DNA of 64,000 nt from Pseudoalteromonas rubra (GCF_005886805.2 NZ_CP045429.1:273501-337500), one strand, 5' to 3'. Counted from the stretch's first letter, positions 40,627-54,311 are shown. Numbers and translations are program-made. Notes: a model not told the origin generated them from the sequence alone.

Positions 40627-42042
40627 TTACTTCAGCTTGCTTAAATCAAGCGCTTGCCAGTGTGGGAAGTGCTTGCGAACCAAGGCATTCAGCTCCAGCT
40701 CAAATTCGCTGAATTGCTGATTTTCACTAACTTGCTCATCCAGAATGGCATCGATCATGCCTGCGCCTACGGTCAGGTTGCTCAGACGGTCAATCAGGAT
40801 AAAGGCACCTGTTTCGTGGTTATCACGATACACATCGGCAGCGATGGTTTCCGTCAGCTCAAGTGTAACGATTGCAATTTCGTTCAGTTGTAGACTGTCA
40901 GCCTTGCCATGCTCCAGAGTATTGACGTCAATGGTGTGATCAATCTGCTTCACGATGGCAGCCGTACTCTTCGCGCCCAGCTTGAAGTTGTACGTTTTGC
41001 CTAGCACCAGAGGCGCCTCGTGCATCCATACCAGCTTGGCCTGGATCAGGTTGGTTGCCTTAGTCGATGAGTCTGCCGGGACAATTACATCACCACGACT
41101 GACATCCACTTCGTCATTCAAAGTGATGGTCAGTGCCTGGCCGGTTTCAGCTTGCTCGAGGTTACCGTCGAACGTCACCAATTCTTTGATGGTGCTGGTT
41201 TTACCCGAAGGTAAAATCTTAATCGCCTGACCAACAGTTAGCGCGCCAGAGGTCAACGTGCCCTGAAAACCACGGAAGTCCAGATTAGGGCGTACTACAT
41301 ACTGCACCGGGAAGCGGGCTTCAAATGCACTGTTTGGTTCAGCAGCCGGAGAGTCTTCCAGTAGCGCCATCAGTGGCTGATCTGTGTAGTAAGGCGTGTG
41401 CTCAGAGCGAGTCACAACATTGTCACCTTTAAGAGCCGAAATAGGCACAAACTTGATGTCATTGACGTCCAATTGCTCAGCAAACTTCAGGTAATCGGCT
41501 TTGATTTTCTCGAACACGGCTTCATCAAAGTCAACGATGTCCATTTTGTTGATGGCCACAACAAATTGCTTGATACCCAGTGAGTCACAGATAAAGCTGT
41601 GGCGTTTGGTCTGGATCTGTACACCATAGCGGGCATCCACCAGAATAATCGCCAGATCACTGGTTGAAGCACCCGTCACCATGTTACGGGTATACTGTTC
41701 GTGTCCCGGTGTATCGGCGATGATGAACTTGCGCTTCGCAGTGGAGAAATAGCGATACGCCACATCAATGGTGATCCCTTGTTCTCGTTCTGCCTGCAAA
41801 CCATCAACCAGCAACGCCAGATCCAGCTCTTCACCAGCGTTACCTACTTTTTCGTTGTCTTTGTGCAGCGCCGCCAACTGATCTTCATAGATTTGGTGGC
41901 TGTCGTGCAGCAAGCGACCGATCAGGGTGGATTTACCATCGTCTACACTGCCGCAGGTCATCATGCGTAACAGGCTTTTGTCCTGTTGGCGTGATAAGTA
42001 GGTTTCAATCCCCAGTTCTTTTACTTCATTTGCGGTAGACAT
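40627..42042 (-). CDS. cysN: Sulfate adenylyltransferase large (GTPase) subunit
   Basis: 471 residues. EF-Tu-like GTPase with G1 GSVDDGKSTLIGRLL, G2 REQGITIDVAYRYF, G3 DTPGHEQYTRNM and G4 NKMD, then two beta domains. GTP hydrolysis drives APS formation by CysD. No C-terminal kinase domain is fused. It overlaps cysD by one base. Confidence 0.97.
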   Translation of the reverse strand: MSTANEVKELGIETYLSRQQDKSLLRMMTCGSVDDGKSTLIGRLLHDSHQIYEDQLAALHKDNEKVGNAGEELDLALLVDGLQAEREQGITIDVAYRYFSTAKRKFIIADTPGHEQYTRNMVTGASTSDLAIILVDARYGVQIQTKRHSFICDSLGIKQFVVAINKMDIVDFDEAVFEKIKADYLKFAEQLDVNDIKFVPISALKGDNVVTRSEHTPYYTDQPLMALLEDSPAAEPNSAFEARFPVQYVVRPNLDFRGFQGTLTSGALTVGQAIKILPSGKTSTIKELVTFDGNLEQAETGQALTITLNDEVDVSRGDVIVPADSSTKATNLIQAKLVWMHEAPLVLGKTYNFKLGAKSTAAIVKQIDHTIDVNTLEHGKADSLQLNEIAIVTLELTETIAADVYRDNHETGAFILIDRLSNLTVGAGMIDAILDEQVSENQQFSEFELELNALVRKHFPHWQALDLSKLK

Positions 42043-42941
42043 TAGAAATACCCCTCACGTTTTTTCTTCTCCATTGACCCGGATGAGTCATGGTCAATAA
42101 CCCGGCCTTCACGCTCGGAAGAGGTCGATAACAACATTTCTTCGATGATCCCGGTCAGGGTGTTTGCTTCTGACTCAACTGCACCGGTCAGCGGGTAGCA
42201 GCCCAGTGTACGGAAGCGTACCGACTTCATTTCAGGCACTTCACCTTCCGCCAGCGGCATACGCTCGTCGTCGACCATGATTAACGTGCCATCACGCTCA
42301 ACCACGGGGCGTTTCTCTGCCAGATACAACGGCACGATCTCAATGTTTTCCTGGTAGATGTATTGCCAGATATCCAGCTCAGTCCAGTTTGACAGCGGGA
42401 ATACACGGATACTTTCGCCCGGGTTCACCTGACCGTTGTAGGTATTCCATAGCTCAGGGCGCTGATTTTTAGGGTCCCAGCGATGGTGTTTATCGCGGAA
42501 AGAATAGACACGCTCTTTCGCGCGCGATTTTTCCTCATCACGACGCGCACCACCAAATGCGGCATCGAAGCCGTACTTGTTTAATGCCTGTTTAAGGCCC
42601 TGGGTTTTCATGATGTCGGTGTGCTTGGCTGAGCCGTGCGTGAATGGACCAACGCCCATCTCTAACCCTTCCGGGTTTTTATGCACAATCAGGTCAAAGT
42701 TGTATTCTTTGGCCAGACGATCTCGAAACTCAATCATCTCGCGGAATTTCCAGTCCGTATCTACATGCAGCAGAGGGAAAGGGATCTTTGCCGGGAAAAA
42801 CGCTTTACGTGCTAAGTGAAGGAGTACCGATGAGTCTTTACCGATGGAGTAAAGCATCACTGGGTTTTCAAACTCAGCAGCGACTTCGCGAATAATCTTT
42901 ATACTTTCAGCCTCAAGTTGCTGAAGGTGAGTTAAAGCCAT
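42042..42941 (-). CDS. cysD: Sulfate adenylyltransferase small subunit
   Basis: 299 residues of the PP-loop ATP pyrophosphatase family: [20 protein letters not shown] near the N-terminus and [16 protein letters not shown] in the middle. It makes APS from ATP and sulfate with CysN. It follows cysG by 44 bases on the same strand. Confidence 0.97.
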   Translation of the reverse strand: MALTHLQQLEAESIKIIREVAAEFENPVMLYSIGKDSSVLLHLARKAFFPAKIPFPLLHVDTDWKFREMIEFRDRLAKEYNFDLIVHKNPEGLEMGVGPFTHGSAKHTDIMKTQGLKQALNKYGFDAAFGGARRDEEKSRAKERVYSFRDKHHRWDPKNQRPELWNTYNGQVNPGESIRVFPLSNWTELDIWQYIYQENIEIVPLYLAEKRPVVERDGTLIMVDDERMPLAEGEVPEMKSVRFRTLGCYPLTGAVESEANTLTGIIEEMLLSTSSEREGRVIDHDSSGSMEKKKREGYF

Positions 42942-42985
42942 TGTCGTCGTCCTACTTAAATACTAAAAATAAAGTGGTTCATGCG

Positions 42986-44407
42986 TCAGGCGATCTTAGC
43001 GAGCGGCTGAGCGTAACTTGCAATTTGTTCTGTTTTACCAAACCAGGCCAGTTCCTGATGCAATGCAGCGACCTCGCCAATGATCAGCAATGCCGGTGAC
43101 TGGATATTATTGGCTTCGATTTGTGCTGCCAGCTGGCCAAGCTCAGTGGTCACAACACGCTGCGACTTGCGGGTGCCATTTTCGACGATGGCTACCGGCG
43201 TGTGTTCGCTGCGGCCATGGGCCAGTAGTTGGGCCTGAATATGCGGAGACTTAATGACCCCCATATAAATGGCCAGAGTTTGATTCGGTTTGGCCAGCGA
43301 CTGCCAGTCCAGCTCCTGGCCTTCTTTTTTACAGTGTCCAGTGACAAACTGAATCGCCTGAGCGTGGTCACGGTGTGTAAGCGGAATACCCGCATAGGCA
43401 CTGCATCCAGCAGCAGCTGTGATGCCCGGGACGATTTGATAGCGGATGTTAGCCGCAGCCAGTACCTGAACTTCTTCGCCACCCCGGCCATAAATGAACG
43501 GGTCACCGCCTTTGATACGGCATACCTTTTTACCTTGCTGGGCCAGCTTAACCAACATCTGATTGGTGTCTTCTTGTTTAACACTGTGGTGTCCGGCACG
43601 TTTACCGACACAGATGAGGTCGGCATCGCGTCTGACCAGTTCCATAATTTCATCGGACACTAGGTAGTCATACACCACAACATCAGCTTGTTGCATCAAT
43701 TGCAGTGCTTTGAGCGTCAATAGCTCCGGATCGCCCGGGCCTGCGCCTACGACATAGACTTCGCCTTGTGGCTCTGCGGTGTCGTTCAGCATATCATGCA
43801 GCTGTTGTTGTGCACCTTGTGTGTCTCCGCTTTGTACTTTACTGACAACATGTGAGTCGAATACTCGCTCCCAGAATTGACGGCGATCAGCAAAATGCTT
43901 AAAACGGCCTTTGACCTTGTCTCTGAATCCGCCAACCAGTTCAGCCAGTGGGCCGATATGCTGAGGGATTAGGGTTTCGAGTTTTTCCCTTAAACGGCGC
44001 GCCAAGACAGGTGCTGTGCCGGCACTGGAAATCGCAATTGTAATTGGGTTGCGGTCGACGATAGACGGGAAAATAAAGCTGCACTTGGGCTGGTCATCCA
44101 CCACATTGACGAAAATATTGCGCGCATCCGCTGCATCGCGCACCTGCGCGTTGACGTCATCGTTGTCGGTGGCAGCAATAACCAGCGCCATGCTGTCAAC
44201 GGCGTCGGCGCTAAAGTAGGCTGTTTTCAGTTGCAGTTCGCCTTCTTCAGACAACTGCATGAGTTCGTCACAGAATTCAGGGGCCAATACGGTTACATCG
44301 GCGCGAGCTTTGAGCAGTGCGCGGATCTTTCTCAGAGCAACTTCACCGCCGCCGACGACCAGCACGGGTTTGTTGTCCAATTTGGTAAAGATAGGTAAGT
44401 ACTGCAC
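42986..44407 (-). CDS. cysG: Siroheme synthase (CysG, trifunctional)
   Basis: 473 residues. Residues 1-205 form the dehydrogenase/ferrochelatase half with the NAD-binding VLVVGGGEVALRKI and SSAGTAPVLARRLREKLE. Residues 215-465 form uroporphyrinogen-III methyltransferase with YVVGAGPGDPELLTLKAL, CRIKGGDPFIYGRGGEE and VTGHCKK. It makes siroheme from uroporphyrinogen III for sulfite reductase. The start codon is GTG with GGGG upstream. It is the first gene of the cys block, so the operon promoter should lie between 44408 and 44550. Confidence 0.95.
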   Translation of the reverse strand: MQYLPIFTKLDNKPVLVVGGGEVALRKIRALLKARADVTVLAPEFCDELMQLSEEGELQLKTAYFSADAVDSMALVIAATDNDDVNAQVRDAADARNIFVNVVDDQPKCSFIFPSIVDRNPITIAISSAGTAPVLARRLREKLETLIPQHIGPLAELVGGFRDKVKGRFKHFADRRQFWERVFDSHVVSKVQSGDTQGAQQQLHDMLNDTAEPQGEVYVVGAGPGDPELLTLKALQLMQQADVVVYDYLVSDEIMELVRRDADLICVGKRAGHHSVKQEDTNQMLVKLAQQGKKVCRIKGGDPFIYGRGGEEVQVLAAANIRYQIVPGITAAAGCSAYAGIPLTHRDHAQAIQFVTGHCKKEGQELDWQSLAKPNQTLAIYMGVIKSPHIQAQLLAHGRSEHTPVAIVENGTRKSQRVVTTELGQLAAQIEANNIQSPALLIIGEVAALHQELAWFGKTEQIASYAQPLAKIA

Positions 44408-44518
44408 GCTGTTGCCCCTTAAACATCGTAAAACTTGATATAAGCCAACTCTGGCTTTTTCTAGAGTGGCAGAATATCCCGCGTACTGGCAGGGAAAAAA
44501 TAACTTAAACCCAGTTTT

Positions 44519-44535
44519 TATAACTAAAAGTTATA
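44519..44535. promoter_or_regulatory. Perfect palindrome upstream of cysG, possible CysB-type operator
   Basis: TATAACT-AAA-AGTTATA, a perfect 7-3-7 inverted repeat about 112 bases upstream of the cysG start codon. LysR-type activators such as CysB bind imperfect AT-rich dyads in this kind of position. The CysB assignment is inferred from the regulon only. Confidence 0.35.
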
Positions 44536-44860
44536 TAAAACGGAGGGAAAAGGCTTACCTCATATATATCAAGGGGTTTAGCGTGATAGCACACACCTAT
44601 TCACAGTTATAGCTATTGGTTATGAGTTATAATTTCCACAATTTAGCGTGTGCCGGGCGTATTGACACCCCTGTGAAGCGCTATGTTTGCTGTTTTCTGA
44701 CCAGGTGACAGGGGCTGCTTAGTAACATTTGACCGATGTACCGTCATAAAGGGTGCGGACAAATGTCCTGTGGTCCGATAGGGCAAGCAGCTAACGTTGA
44801 GGTCCGACTCATATGATGCAGCTTGTCCACAGAGCAGGGTGCAGTTAAAAGGAAACCAAT
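44536..44860. other. Intergenic region between cysG and deoC
   Basis: About 325 bases between divergent genes with no supported ORF. It contains an ACCCCTGT (44665-44672 region) / ACAGGGG pair near 44709-44716, a CGGAC / GTCCG pair near 44757-44779, and a TATAAT at about 44628 without a good -35. The deoC ribosome binding site is AAAGGAAA at about 44848. Confidence 0.35.
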
Positions 44861-45607
44861 ATGAAAATGCAAGCCGTCGCACGCGAGGTGCTTGGATTAA
44901 TGGATCTGACGTCGTTAAATGAGCAAGATAACGAGGCCAGCATCATTGCGTTGTTAGACAGCATTCGTCCTGAATTAGGGCTACCCGCAGCCGTATGTGT
45001 GTATCCCCAGTTTGTCGCGCTGTGTAAACAGGAACTAAACCGCCGAGGCTGGACTGAGGTAAAGGTCGCGACTGTGACCAACTTTCCCTGTGGTAAGCAT
45101 TCATTGCAACAGGTGCTGACACAAACGAGAGAGGCGTTGCAGGCCGGAGCCGATGAGATTGATCTGGTGATGCCTTATCAGCAGTTACAGGCGGGCGATC
45201 CGGATACGCCATGGCAATATGTGCGCTCCAGCAAACAGTTGTGTGGTACTCAGGCTAAGTTGAAAGTGATCATTGAATCTGGTGCACTCGAAAATACGCA
45301 ACAAATCGCGCAGGCCAGCGATGTCGCGATTCTGGCTGGTGCCGACTTTATTAAAACCAGTACTGGTAAGGTGCCGGTGAACGCCACACTGGAAGCAACT
45401 AGAGTCATGCTGGAGCGGATCCATGTATCGGGTAAGACGGTGGGCTTCAAAGCCGCCGGAGGAGTTAAAAGCGTCGAGCAAGCAAGTGATTACTTACAGC
45501 TTGCAAAAGAGATAATGGGTGATGACTGGCTGACCACCGAGCATTTTCGCTTTGGTGCGTCGAGCTTGTTGCAAGATGTCCATCGGGAGCTGGACAGTGC
45601 AGACTAG
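44861..45607 (+). CDS. deoC: Deoxyribose-phosphate aldolase
   Basis: 248 residues, TIM barrel, the long E. coli-type enzyme. It splits deoxyribose 5-phosphate to acetaldehyde and glyceraldehyde 3-phosphate. The Schiff-base lysine is K165 in ADFIKTSTGK; the second lysine is in VGFKAAGGVK; KVIIESGAL and EIDLVMPY are typical. It stands apart from other deo genes. The next gene starts 11 bases after its stop. Confidence 0.94.
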   Translation: MKMQAVAREVLGLMDLTSLNEQDNEASIIALLDSIRPELGLPAAVCVYPQFVALCKQELNRRGWTEVKVATVTNFPCGKHSLQQVLTQTREALQAGADEIDLVMPYQQLQAGDPDTPWQYVRSSKQLCGTQAKLKVIIESGALENTQQIAQASDVAILAGADFIKTSTGKVPVNATLEATRVMLERIHVSGKTVGFKAAGGVKSVEQASDYLQLAKEIMGDDWLTTEHFRFGASSLLQDVHRELDSAD

Positions 45608-45618
45608 CGGAAAGTAGT

Positions 45619-46137
45619 GTGAAGCATGATCAGGCAGTAATACGTGATAGTGAGCGGGAAAAACTGCAGCTGGAACATGGCGCTGCCAAATTGTTCATGC
45701 GCAGTTATGAGCGACTGACTCACACGCCGATGCGTCACATCTGGCATAACCAACCGGCCAAACCTGATGTCAGCTGTTACCTGGCGCAGTCGCGCTTAGA
45801 TATTGAAGTAGCGCATCTCTATGCTAGTGAAACAGAGGCCATGGCCGTGCTTGGCCGCCCTTTGTCGCTGACCATGCAGCGCGAACTGGCGTTGATGGCA
45901 CAGGCTCCGAGTACACAGCGGTTGCATACGGGTCTTGCTCGCTTACTCAAGCAAAAGGCGGGCAAGCGTTACCACTCTCAGCGCGTCTGGCTGTTGATCC
46001 GCAATGCCAGTCCGATGTGGCACCGGGCTGATTTTGAAAATGAGCTAGCGCATCTGGTGGTACCAGATTGTCATCCTTTTGAACAGATATGGCTGTTGTG
46101 CGACTTCTTTTATGGTGATCCTCTGCGCTTGTATTAA
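45619..46137 (+). CDS. Protein of unknown function, 172 residues
   Basis: I do not recognise this family. It starts with GTG 45619 and has no signal peptide or membrane segment. The protein is rich in His, Arg and Trp, with notable conserved-looking pieces HTPMRHIWHNQPAKPDVSC, LIRNASPMWHRADFE and DCHPFEQIWLLCDFFYG. It is close behind deoC (11 bases), so the two may be co-transcribed, but a role in nucleoside use cannot be claimed. Confidence 0.7.
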   Translation: MKHDQAVIRDSEREKLQLEHGAAKLFMRSYERLTHTPMRHIWHNQPAKPDVSCYLAQSRLDIEVAHLYASETEAMAVLGRPLSLTMQRELALMAQAPSTQRLHTGLARLLKQKAGKRYHSQRVWLLIRNASPMWHRADFENELAHLVVPDCHPFEQIWLLCDFFYGDPLRLY

Positions 46138-46265
46138 CTAAGAAACTTCCACTGAGTGAGGTTCAGTATGAGTTTCACCTAGCTGAAATTGGCACAAATA
46201 CCGCTTTGCGCATCTTTTACTCTTGTTTTCAGTTTGTTCGTCAGTATAATGGGCATCCACTTTGC

Positions 46266-46342
46266 AGGGGCGTAGTTCCAATTGGTAGAACAGCGGTCTC
46301 CAAAACCGATGGTTGCGGGTTCGAGTCCTGCCGCCCCTGCCA
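46266..46342 (+). tRNA. tRNA-Trp (CCA)
   Basis: 77 bases with encoded CCA. Acceptor AGGGGCG / CGCCCCT; anticodon loop CTCCAAA gives CCA; T-arm GTTCGAGTC. The outermost anticodon-stem pair (27-43) is G-A rather than Watson-Crick. Directly upstream of secE, as in E. coli. Confidence 0.95.
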
Positions 46343-46472
46343 CTCTTATAATCAGTCCAAATCTAAAATAATGGGTCTTATCACCACCGCTTATTTGTAA
46401 ATTTGGATTGAAATGGATTAACCCTGCTCTCATGTAGGGTTGTTGTGTCTGTATTTAAGGTAAAAATAAATT

Positions 46473-46850
46473 ATGAGCACTAATGTTGAAAACCCGTCTA
46501 GCTCGATGGACACGGTAAAGTGGATGTTGGCAGTCGTTTTACTGGCTGGCGCAGTTGTTGGTAATTATATGTATGCTGATATCTCAGTATTGACTCGCGC
46601 AATTGGCGTTGTGGTCGCTGTCGGTGCAGCATTGGGTATTGCAGCAACAACCGAAAAAGGGCGTACCTTTATCGCTTTTGCCAAAGAGTCTAGAATTGAG
46701 GTTCGCAAGGTAGTTTGGCCAACGCGTCAGGAAACAACACACACGACCTTTATCGTAATGGCTGCAACAGTAGTAATGGCACTGATCCTGTGGGGATTGG
46801 ATGGCATTCTGTTTCGTGCAGTTGGCTATTTAACCGGTTTGGCCTCGTAA
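46473..46850 (+). CDS. secE: Preprotein translocase subunit SecE
   Basis: 125 residues, three membrane helices as in gammaproteobacterial SecE, with the conserved amphipathic piece FAKESRIEVRKVVWPTRQE before the last helix. Part of the SecYEG channel. nusG follows 37 bases later. Confidence 0.97.
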   Translation: MSTNVENPSSSMDTVKWMLAVVLLAGAVVGNYMYADISVLTRAIGVVVAVGAALGIAATTEKGRTFIAFAKESRIEVRKVVWPTRQETTHTTFIVMAATVVMALILWGLDGILFRAVGYLTGLAS

Positions 46851-46887
46851 CAGGTTAGCGTTTTAACTGGATTGGAGATCTGATCCC

Positions 46888-47445
46888 ATGTCGGATGAGA
46901 ACAAAGAAAAGAAATTACGTTGGTACGTAATTCAGGCGTTTTCAGGTTTTGAAAAGCGCGTCGCTCAAACTATTCTTGAGCACATTAAAATCGAAGGTCT
47001 GGAAGACTACTTTGGTGAAGTACTGGTCCCAACTGAAGAAGTTGTGGAAATGCGTGCCGGACAAAAACGTAAGTCTGAGCGTAAATTCTTCCCGGGCTAT
47101 GTGTTAGTTGAAATGGTGATGGATGATGCATCTTGGCACCTGGTTAACAGCACACCACGCGTGATGGGCTTTGTTGGTGGAACGTCAGATCGTCCAGCAC
47201 CAATCAGCAAAAAAGAAGCGGATCGCATTCTTAACCGTCTGCAGGAAAATGCAGAAGCACCTAAGCCAGCAACTCTGTTTGAGCCAGGTGAAGTGGTTCG
47301 TGTTATCGATGGTCCATTTGCTGACTTTAACGGTGTTGTGGAAGAAGTTGATTACGAGAAGAGCCGTCTGAAAGTGTCAGTACTTATTTTCGGTCGTTCT
47401 ACGCCAGTTGACCTGGAATTTGGACAGGTTGAACAAGATAAATAA
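46888..47445 (+). CDS. nusG: Transcription termination/antitermination factor NusG
   Basis: 185 residues: NGN domain ([30 protein letters not shown]) and C-terminal KOW domain ([19 protein letters not shown]). It couples RNA polymerase to Rho or the ribosome. Followed by a hairpin pair and the rplK promoter. Confidence 0.98.
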   Translation: MSDENKEKKLRWYVIQAFSGFEKRVAQTILEHIKIEGLEDYFGEVLVPTEEVVEMRAGQKRKSERKFFPGYVLVEMVMDDASWHLVNSTPRVMGFVGGTSDRPAPISKKEADRILNRLQENAEAPKPATLFEPGEVVRVIDGPFADFNGVVEEVDYEKSRLKVSVLIFGRSTPVDLEFGQVEQDK

Positions 47446-47468
47446 TTTTGCTGTTTAAAACAGCAAAA
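47446..47468 (+). terminator. AT-rich inverted repeat after nusG
   Basis: TTTTGCTGTTT / AAACAGCAAAA, a perfect 11-bp inverted repeat around a single A, directly after the nusG stop codon. As RNA it would be weak; it may be an accessory structure before the main terminator. Confidence 0.4.
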
Positions 47469-47472
47469 GTTA

Positions 47473-47501
47473 TTGCCAAAGGCCGCTGGTTAATCTATAA
47501 T
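47473..47501 (+). promoter_or_regulatory. rplK operon promoter, nested in the nusG terminator
   Basis: -35 TTGCCA (47473-47478), 17-base spacer, -10 TATAAT (47496-47501), an excellent sigma-70 match. The -10 box lies in the loop of the terminator hairpin. Confidence 0.75.
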
Positions 47502-47515
47502 CAGCGGCCTTTTTG
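47478..47515 (+). terminator. Rho-independent terminator after nusG
   Basis: GGCCGCTG (47481-47488) / CAGCGGCC (47502-47509), 13-base loop, then TTTTT. Shares its sequence with the rplK promoter. Confidence 0.85.
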
Positions 47516-47621
47516 TATGTCATTACTATGACGCACAAAAAGACAGTTTTTTAATTGGGAAGCCGTCTGAGTACGCGTCCTCGCGCGCACAAGGCTAAGA
47601 CCCACATAACGAGGTATTATC

Positions 47622-48050
47622 ATGGCTAAAAAAGTTGAAGCTTTAATCAAGCTACAAGTTGCTGCTGGTATGGCTAATCCTAGTCCTCCAGTAGGTCCTG
47701 CACTAGGTCAACACGGTGTAAACATCATGGAATTCTGTAAAGCGTTCAACGCACGTACAGAGTCTATCGAGAAAGGCGCACCGGTTCCTGTAATCATTTC
47801 TGTTTACAACGACCGTTCTTTCACTTTCGACATGAAAACTCCACCTGCTTCTTACCTTCTTAAGAAAGCAGCTGGTATCAAGTCTGGTTCTGGCCGTCCT
47901 AACACTGAGAAAGTGGGTACTGTTACTCGCGCTCAGCTTGAAGAGATCGTTGAGACTAAACGTCCGGATCTTACTGCTGCTGATATGGACGCAGCTGTAC
48001 GCACGATCGCAGGTTCTGCACGTGCAATGGGCTTGAACGTAGAGGGGTAA
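47622..48050 (+). CDS. rplK: 50S ribosomal protein L11
   Basis: 142 residues with [20 protein letters not shown] at the N-terminus and the RNA-binding C-domain ([13 protein letters not shown]). Needed for the GTPase centre and RelA activation. The 107-base leader upstream of the ATG likely contains the L1 translational operator known from E. coli, but I could not define it. Confidence 0.98.
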   Translation: MAKKVEALIKLQVAAGMANPSPPVGPALGQHGVNIMEFCKAFNARTESIEKGAPVPVIISVYNDRSFTFDMKTPPASYLLKKAAGIKSGSGRPNTEKVGTVTRAQLEEIVETKRPDLTAADMDAAVRTIAGSARAMGLNVEG

Positions 48051-48056
48051 TTGAGA

Positions 48057-48761
48057 ATGGCTAAATTAACTAAGCGTATGCGTACTATCCGCGAAAAAGT
48101 GGATGTTACTAAAGAATACGAAATCAACGAAGCTGTTGCTCTTCTTAAAGAACTAGCTACTGCTAAGTTCGTTGAAAGTGTAGACGTTGCTGTAAACCTG
48201 GGTATCGATGCTCGTAAATCTGACCAAAACGTACGTGGTGCAACTGTACTACCTCACGGTACTGGTCGTGAAGTACGCGTAGCGGTATTCACTCAAGGTG
48301 CAAACGCTGACGCAGCAAAAGAAGCTGGCGCTGATCTGGTAGGCATGGAAGACCTTGCTGAACAGGTTAAGAAAGGCGAAATGAACTTCGACGTAGTTGT
48401 TGCTTCTCCGGATGCAATGCGTGTTGTTGGTCAACTAGGTCAAATCCTAGGTCCACGTGGCCTTATGCCTAACCCTAAAACTGGTACTGTAACACCTAAC
48501 GTTGCAGAAGCAGTTAAAAACGCGAAAGCGGGTCAGGTTCGCTACCGTAACGACAAAAACGGCATCATCCACACTACTATCGGTAAGGTTGATTTCGACG
48601 CGAACCAGCTTCAGGAAAACCTGGAAGCACTTATCGTTGCGCTTAAGAAGGCTAAGCCTTCACAAGCAAAAGGTACTTACGTGAAGAAAGTAAGCATCTC
48701 AACGACTATGGGCGCGGGTGTTGCTGTAGACCAAGCTACTCTAAACACGCAAGTGGCTTAA
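48057..48761 (+). CDS. rplA: 50S ribosomal protein L1
   Basis: 234 residues from ATG 48057; a TTG at 48051 would overlap the rplK end and is unlikely. [16 protein letters not shown] start, [15 protein letters not shown] and [16 protein letters not shown] are typical. In E. coli L1 represses its own operon. Confidence 0.97.
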   Translation: MAKLTKRMRTIREKVDVTKEYEINEAVALLKELATAKFVESVDVAVNLGIDARKSDQNVRGATVLPHGTGREVRVAVFTQGANADAAKEAGADLVGMEDLAEQVKKGEMNFDVVVASPDAMRVVGQLGQILGPRGLMPNPKTGTVTPNVAEAVKNAKAGQVRYRNDKNGIIHTTIGKVDFDANQLQENLEALIVALKKAKPSQAKGTYVKKVSISTTMGAGVAVDQATLNTQVA

Positions 48762-48775
48762 TTTAGAAATAAGCG

Positions 48776-48804
48776 TTTACATGGCGTAAAAATTAGACTA
48801 TAAT
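48776..48804 (+). promoter_or_regulatory. rplJ operon promoter
   Basis: -35 TTTACA (48776-48781), 17-base spacer, -10 TATAAT (48799-48804). About 290 bases before rplJ. Confidence 0.7.
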
Positions 48805-49093
48805 TTTGCGCCATTTCGTTGAGAGCTGAGCTCAAAACGAAGCAAAGAATTCGGGTTGAAGCGCATAATTTCGGCACTTTGCAGACTTTATAGTCTACAA
48901 TGATCCGATAAATTGCGTTTCCGTCCAAGACCGTAGGTGTAACCTAGTTACTTAATTCCCTACGTAGACGGTGTGAATCCCAGCTAGATTTTCCTAATCT
49001 TCTGGTTCTCGCCGTAAAAAGCAGCTCACAGTCGTAAGACGATGAGTAAAGTAGAACTGGGACATGTTCCCATCATAACCAGGAGTAACACCC
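48805..49093 (+). promoter_or_regulatory. L10 leader (autoregulatory site for L10-L7/L12)
   Basis: A long leader RNA before rplJ. The core hairpin is CCGTC..GTAGG (48921-48936) / CCTAC..GACGG (48958-48971), the shape of the conserved L10 leader of proteobacteria. Binding of L10-(L12)4 is known to repress rplJL translation. A ribosome binding site CCAGGAG lies 9 bases before the ATG. Confidence 0.75.
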
Positions 49094-49588
49094 ATGGCTT
49101 TAAATCTTCAAGACAAAAAAGCAATTGTTGCTGAAGTCAACGAAGCTGCCAAAGGTGCTCTGTCTGCAGTTGTTGCAGATTCTCGTGGTGTAACAGTAGA
49201 TGCGATCACTGCACTTCGTAAAGAAGCTCGTGAAGCAGGCGTATGGATGAAAGTTGTCCGTAATACCCTAGCTAAGCGCGCTGTAGAAGGTACTGACTAT
49301 GAGTGCCTTAACGAATCGCTAGTGGGCCCAAGCCTAATCGCTTTCTCTTCAGAGCATCCAGGTGCTGCAGCTCGTATCTTCGCTGATTTCGCGAAGAAGA
49401 ACGAGTTGTTCGAACTGAAAGCGGCTGCATTTGAAGGCAATGTTGTAGACGTAGACATGCTAGCTAAGCTGCCTACTTACGACGAAGCTGTTGCACGCCT
49501 AATGAGCGCTATGAAAGAAGCGTCAGCTGGTAAATTGTGTAAAACAATTGAAGCTGTACGTGTTCAGAAAGCTGAAGCAGCTGCTTAA
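49094..49588 (+). CDS. rplJ: 50S ribosomal protein L10
   Basis: 164 residues, [21 protein letters not shown] start, [23 protein letters not shown] in the RNA-binding part, and the C-terminal helix that carries L7/L12 dimers. rplL follows after 70 bases. Confidence 0.97.
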   Translation: MALNLQDKKAIVAEVNEAAKGALSAVVADSRGVTVDAITALRKEAREAGVWMKVVRNTLAKRAVEGTDYECLNESLVGPSLIAFSSEHPGAAARIFADFAKKNELFELKAAAFEGNVVDVDMLAKLPTYDEAVARLMSAMKEASAGKLCKTIEAVRVQKAEAAA

Positions 49589-49658
49589 TAGCACGCTTCT
49601 TACTTTCACAAATAAATTTTTAGAACCCCATGGTTCGTGATTAATTAGGAAACTTAAA

Positions 49659-50021
49659 ATGTCTGTAACTAAAGACCAAATCCTTGACGCGATTGCTGAA
49701 ATGTCAGTAATGGAAGTTGTTGAACTAGTTGAAGCAATGGAAGAAAAATTCGGTGTAACTGCAGCTGCTGCTGTTGTTGCTGCTGGTCCTGCTGAAGCTG
49801 CTGAAGAGAAGACTGAGTTCGACGTAATCCTAGCTGGCGCTGGCGGTAACAAAGTTGCTGCTATCAAAGCTGTACGTGGTGCAACTGGTCTTGGCCTTAA
49901 AGAAGCAAAAGCTCTTGTTGAGTCTGCTCCTGCGCCAATCAAAGAAGCTGTTTCTAAAGAAGAAGCTGAAGCACTTAAGAAAGATCTTGAAGAAGCTGGT
50001 GCTGAAGTTGAGATCAAGTAA
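49659..50021 (+). CDS. rplL: 50S ribosomal protein L7/L12
   Basis: 120 residues: N-terminal dimerisation helix, Ala-rich hinge ([20 protein letters not shown]), C-domain with [13 protein letters not shown]. Factor-binding stalk protein. Strong AT-ending codon bias as in other highly expressed genes here. Confidence 0.98.
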   Translation: MSVTKDQILDAIAEMSVMEVVELVEAMEEKFGVTAAAAVVAAGPAEAAEEKTEFDVILAGAGGNKVAAIKAVRGATGLGLKEAKALVESAPAPIKEAVSKEEAEALKKDLEEAGAEVEIK

Positions 50022-50060
50022 TCTGGCATTTGCTAGGTTCGCTGCCTGAGCAATCAGGCA

Positions 50061-50093
50061 AGGGCTGGTGATTATTTAATCACCGGCCCTTTT
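50061..50093 (+). terminator. rplL-rpoB attenuator-like hairpin
   Basis: GGGCTGGTGATTA / TAATCACCGGCCC followed by TTTT, with one G-U pair. The position between rplL and rpoB matches the partial terminator of E. coli, which lets only part of transcription continue into rpoB. Confidence 0.7.
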
Positions 50094-50285
50094 GCGCTAT
50101 AGAGCGACGCTTTCCTGTTGCGCAATAAATTCCTATGTTTTTCTTATTTTTCAATCTGTTAGAAGTATTTTGAAAGTGAGTGACTCATAGGACGACAATT
50201 AGATGTTGTTATCATGGCTTAGATGCCAATGAAGTCTGTTCTCCATGAACAGGTTGGGTCAAAGATCAGCAAGCTGAGGAACCCC

Positions 50286-54311
<4,026 letters not shown>

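Noticed and set aside
50223..50285. N-terminal extension of RpoB
   Set aside because: An upstream ATG is in frame, but the start at 50286 has the proper ribosome binding site and matches the universal RpoB N-terminus.
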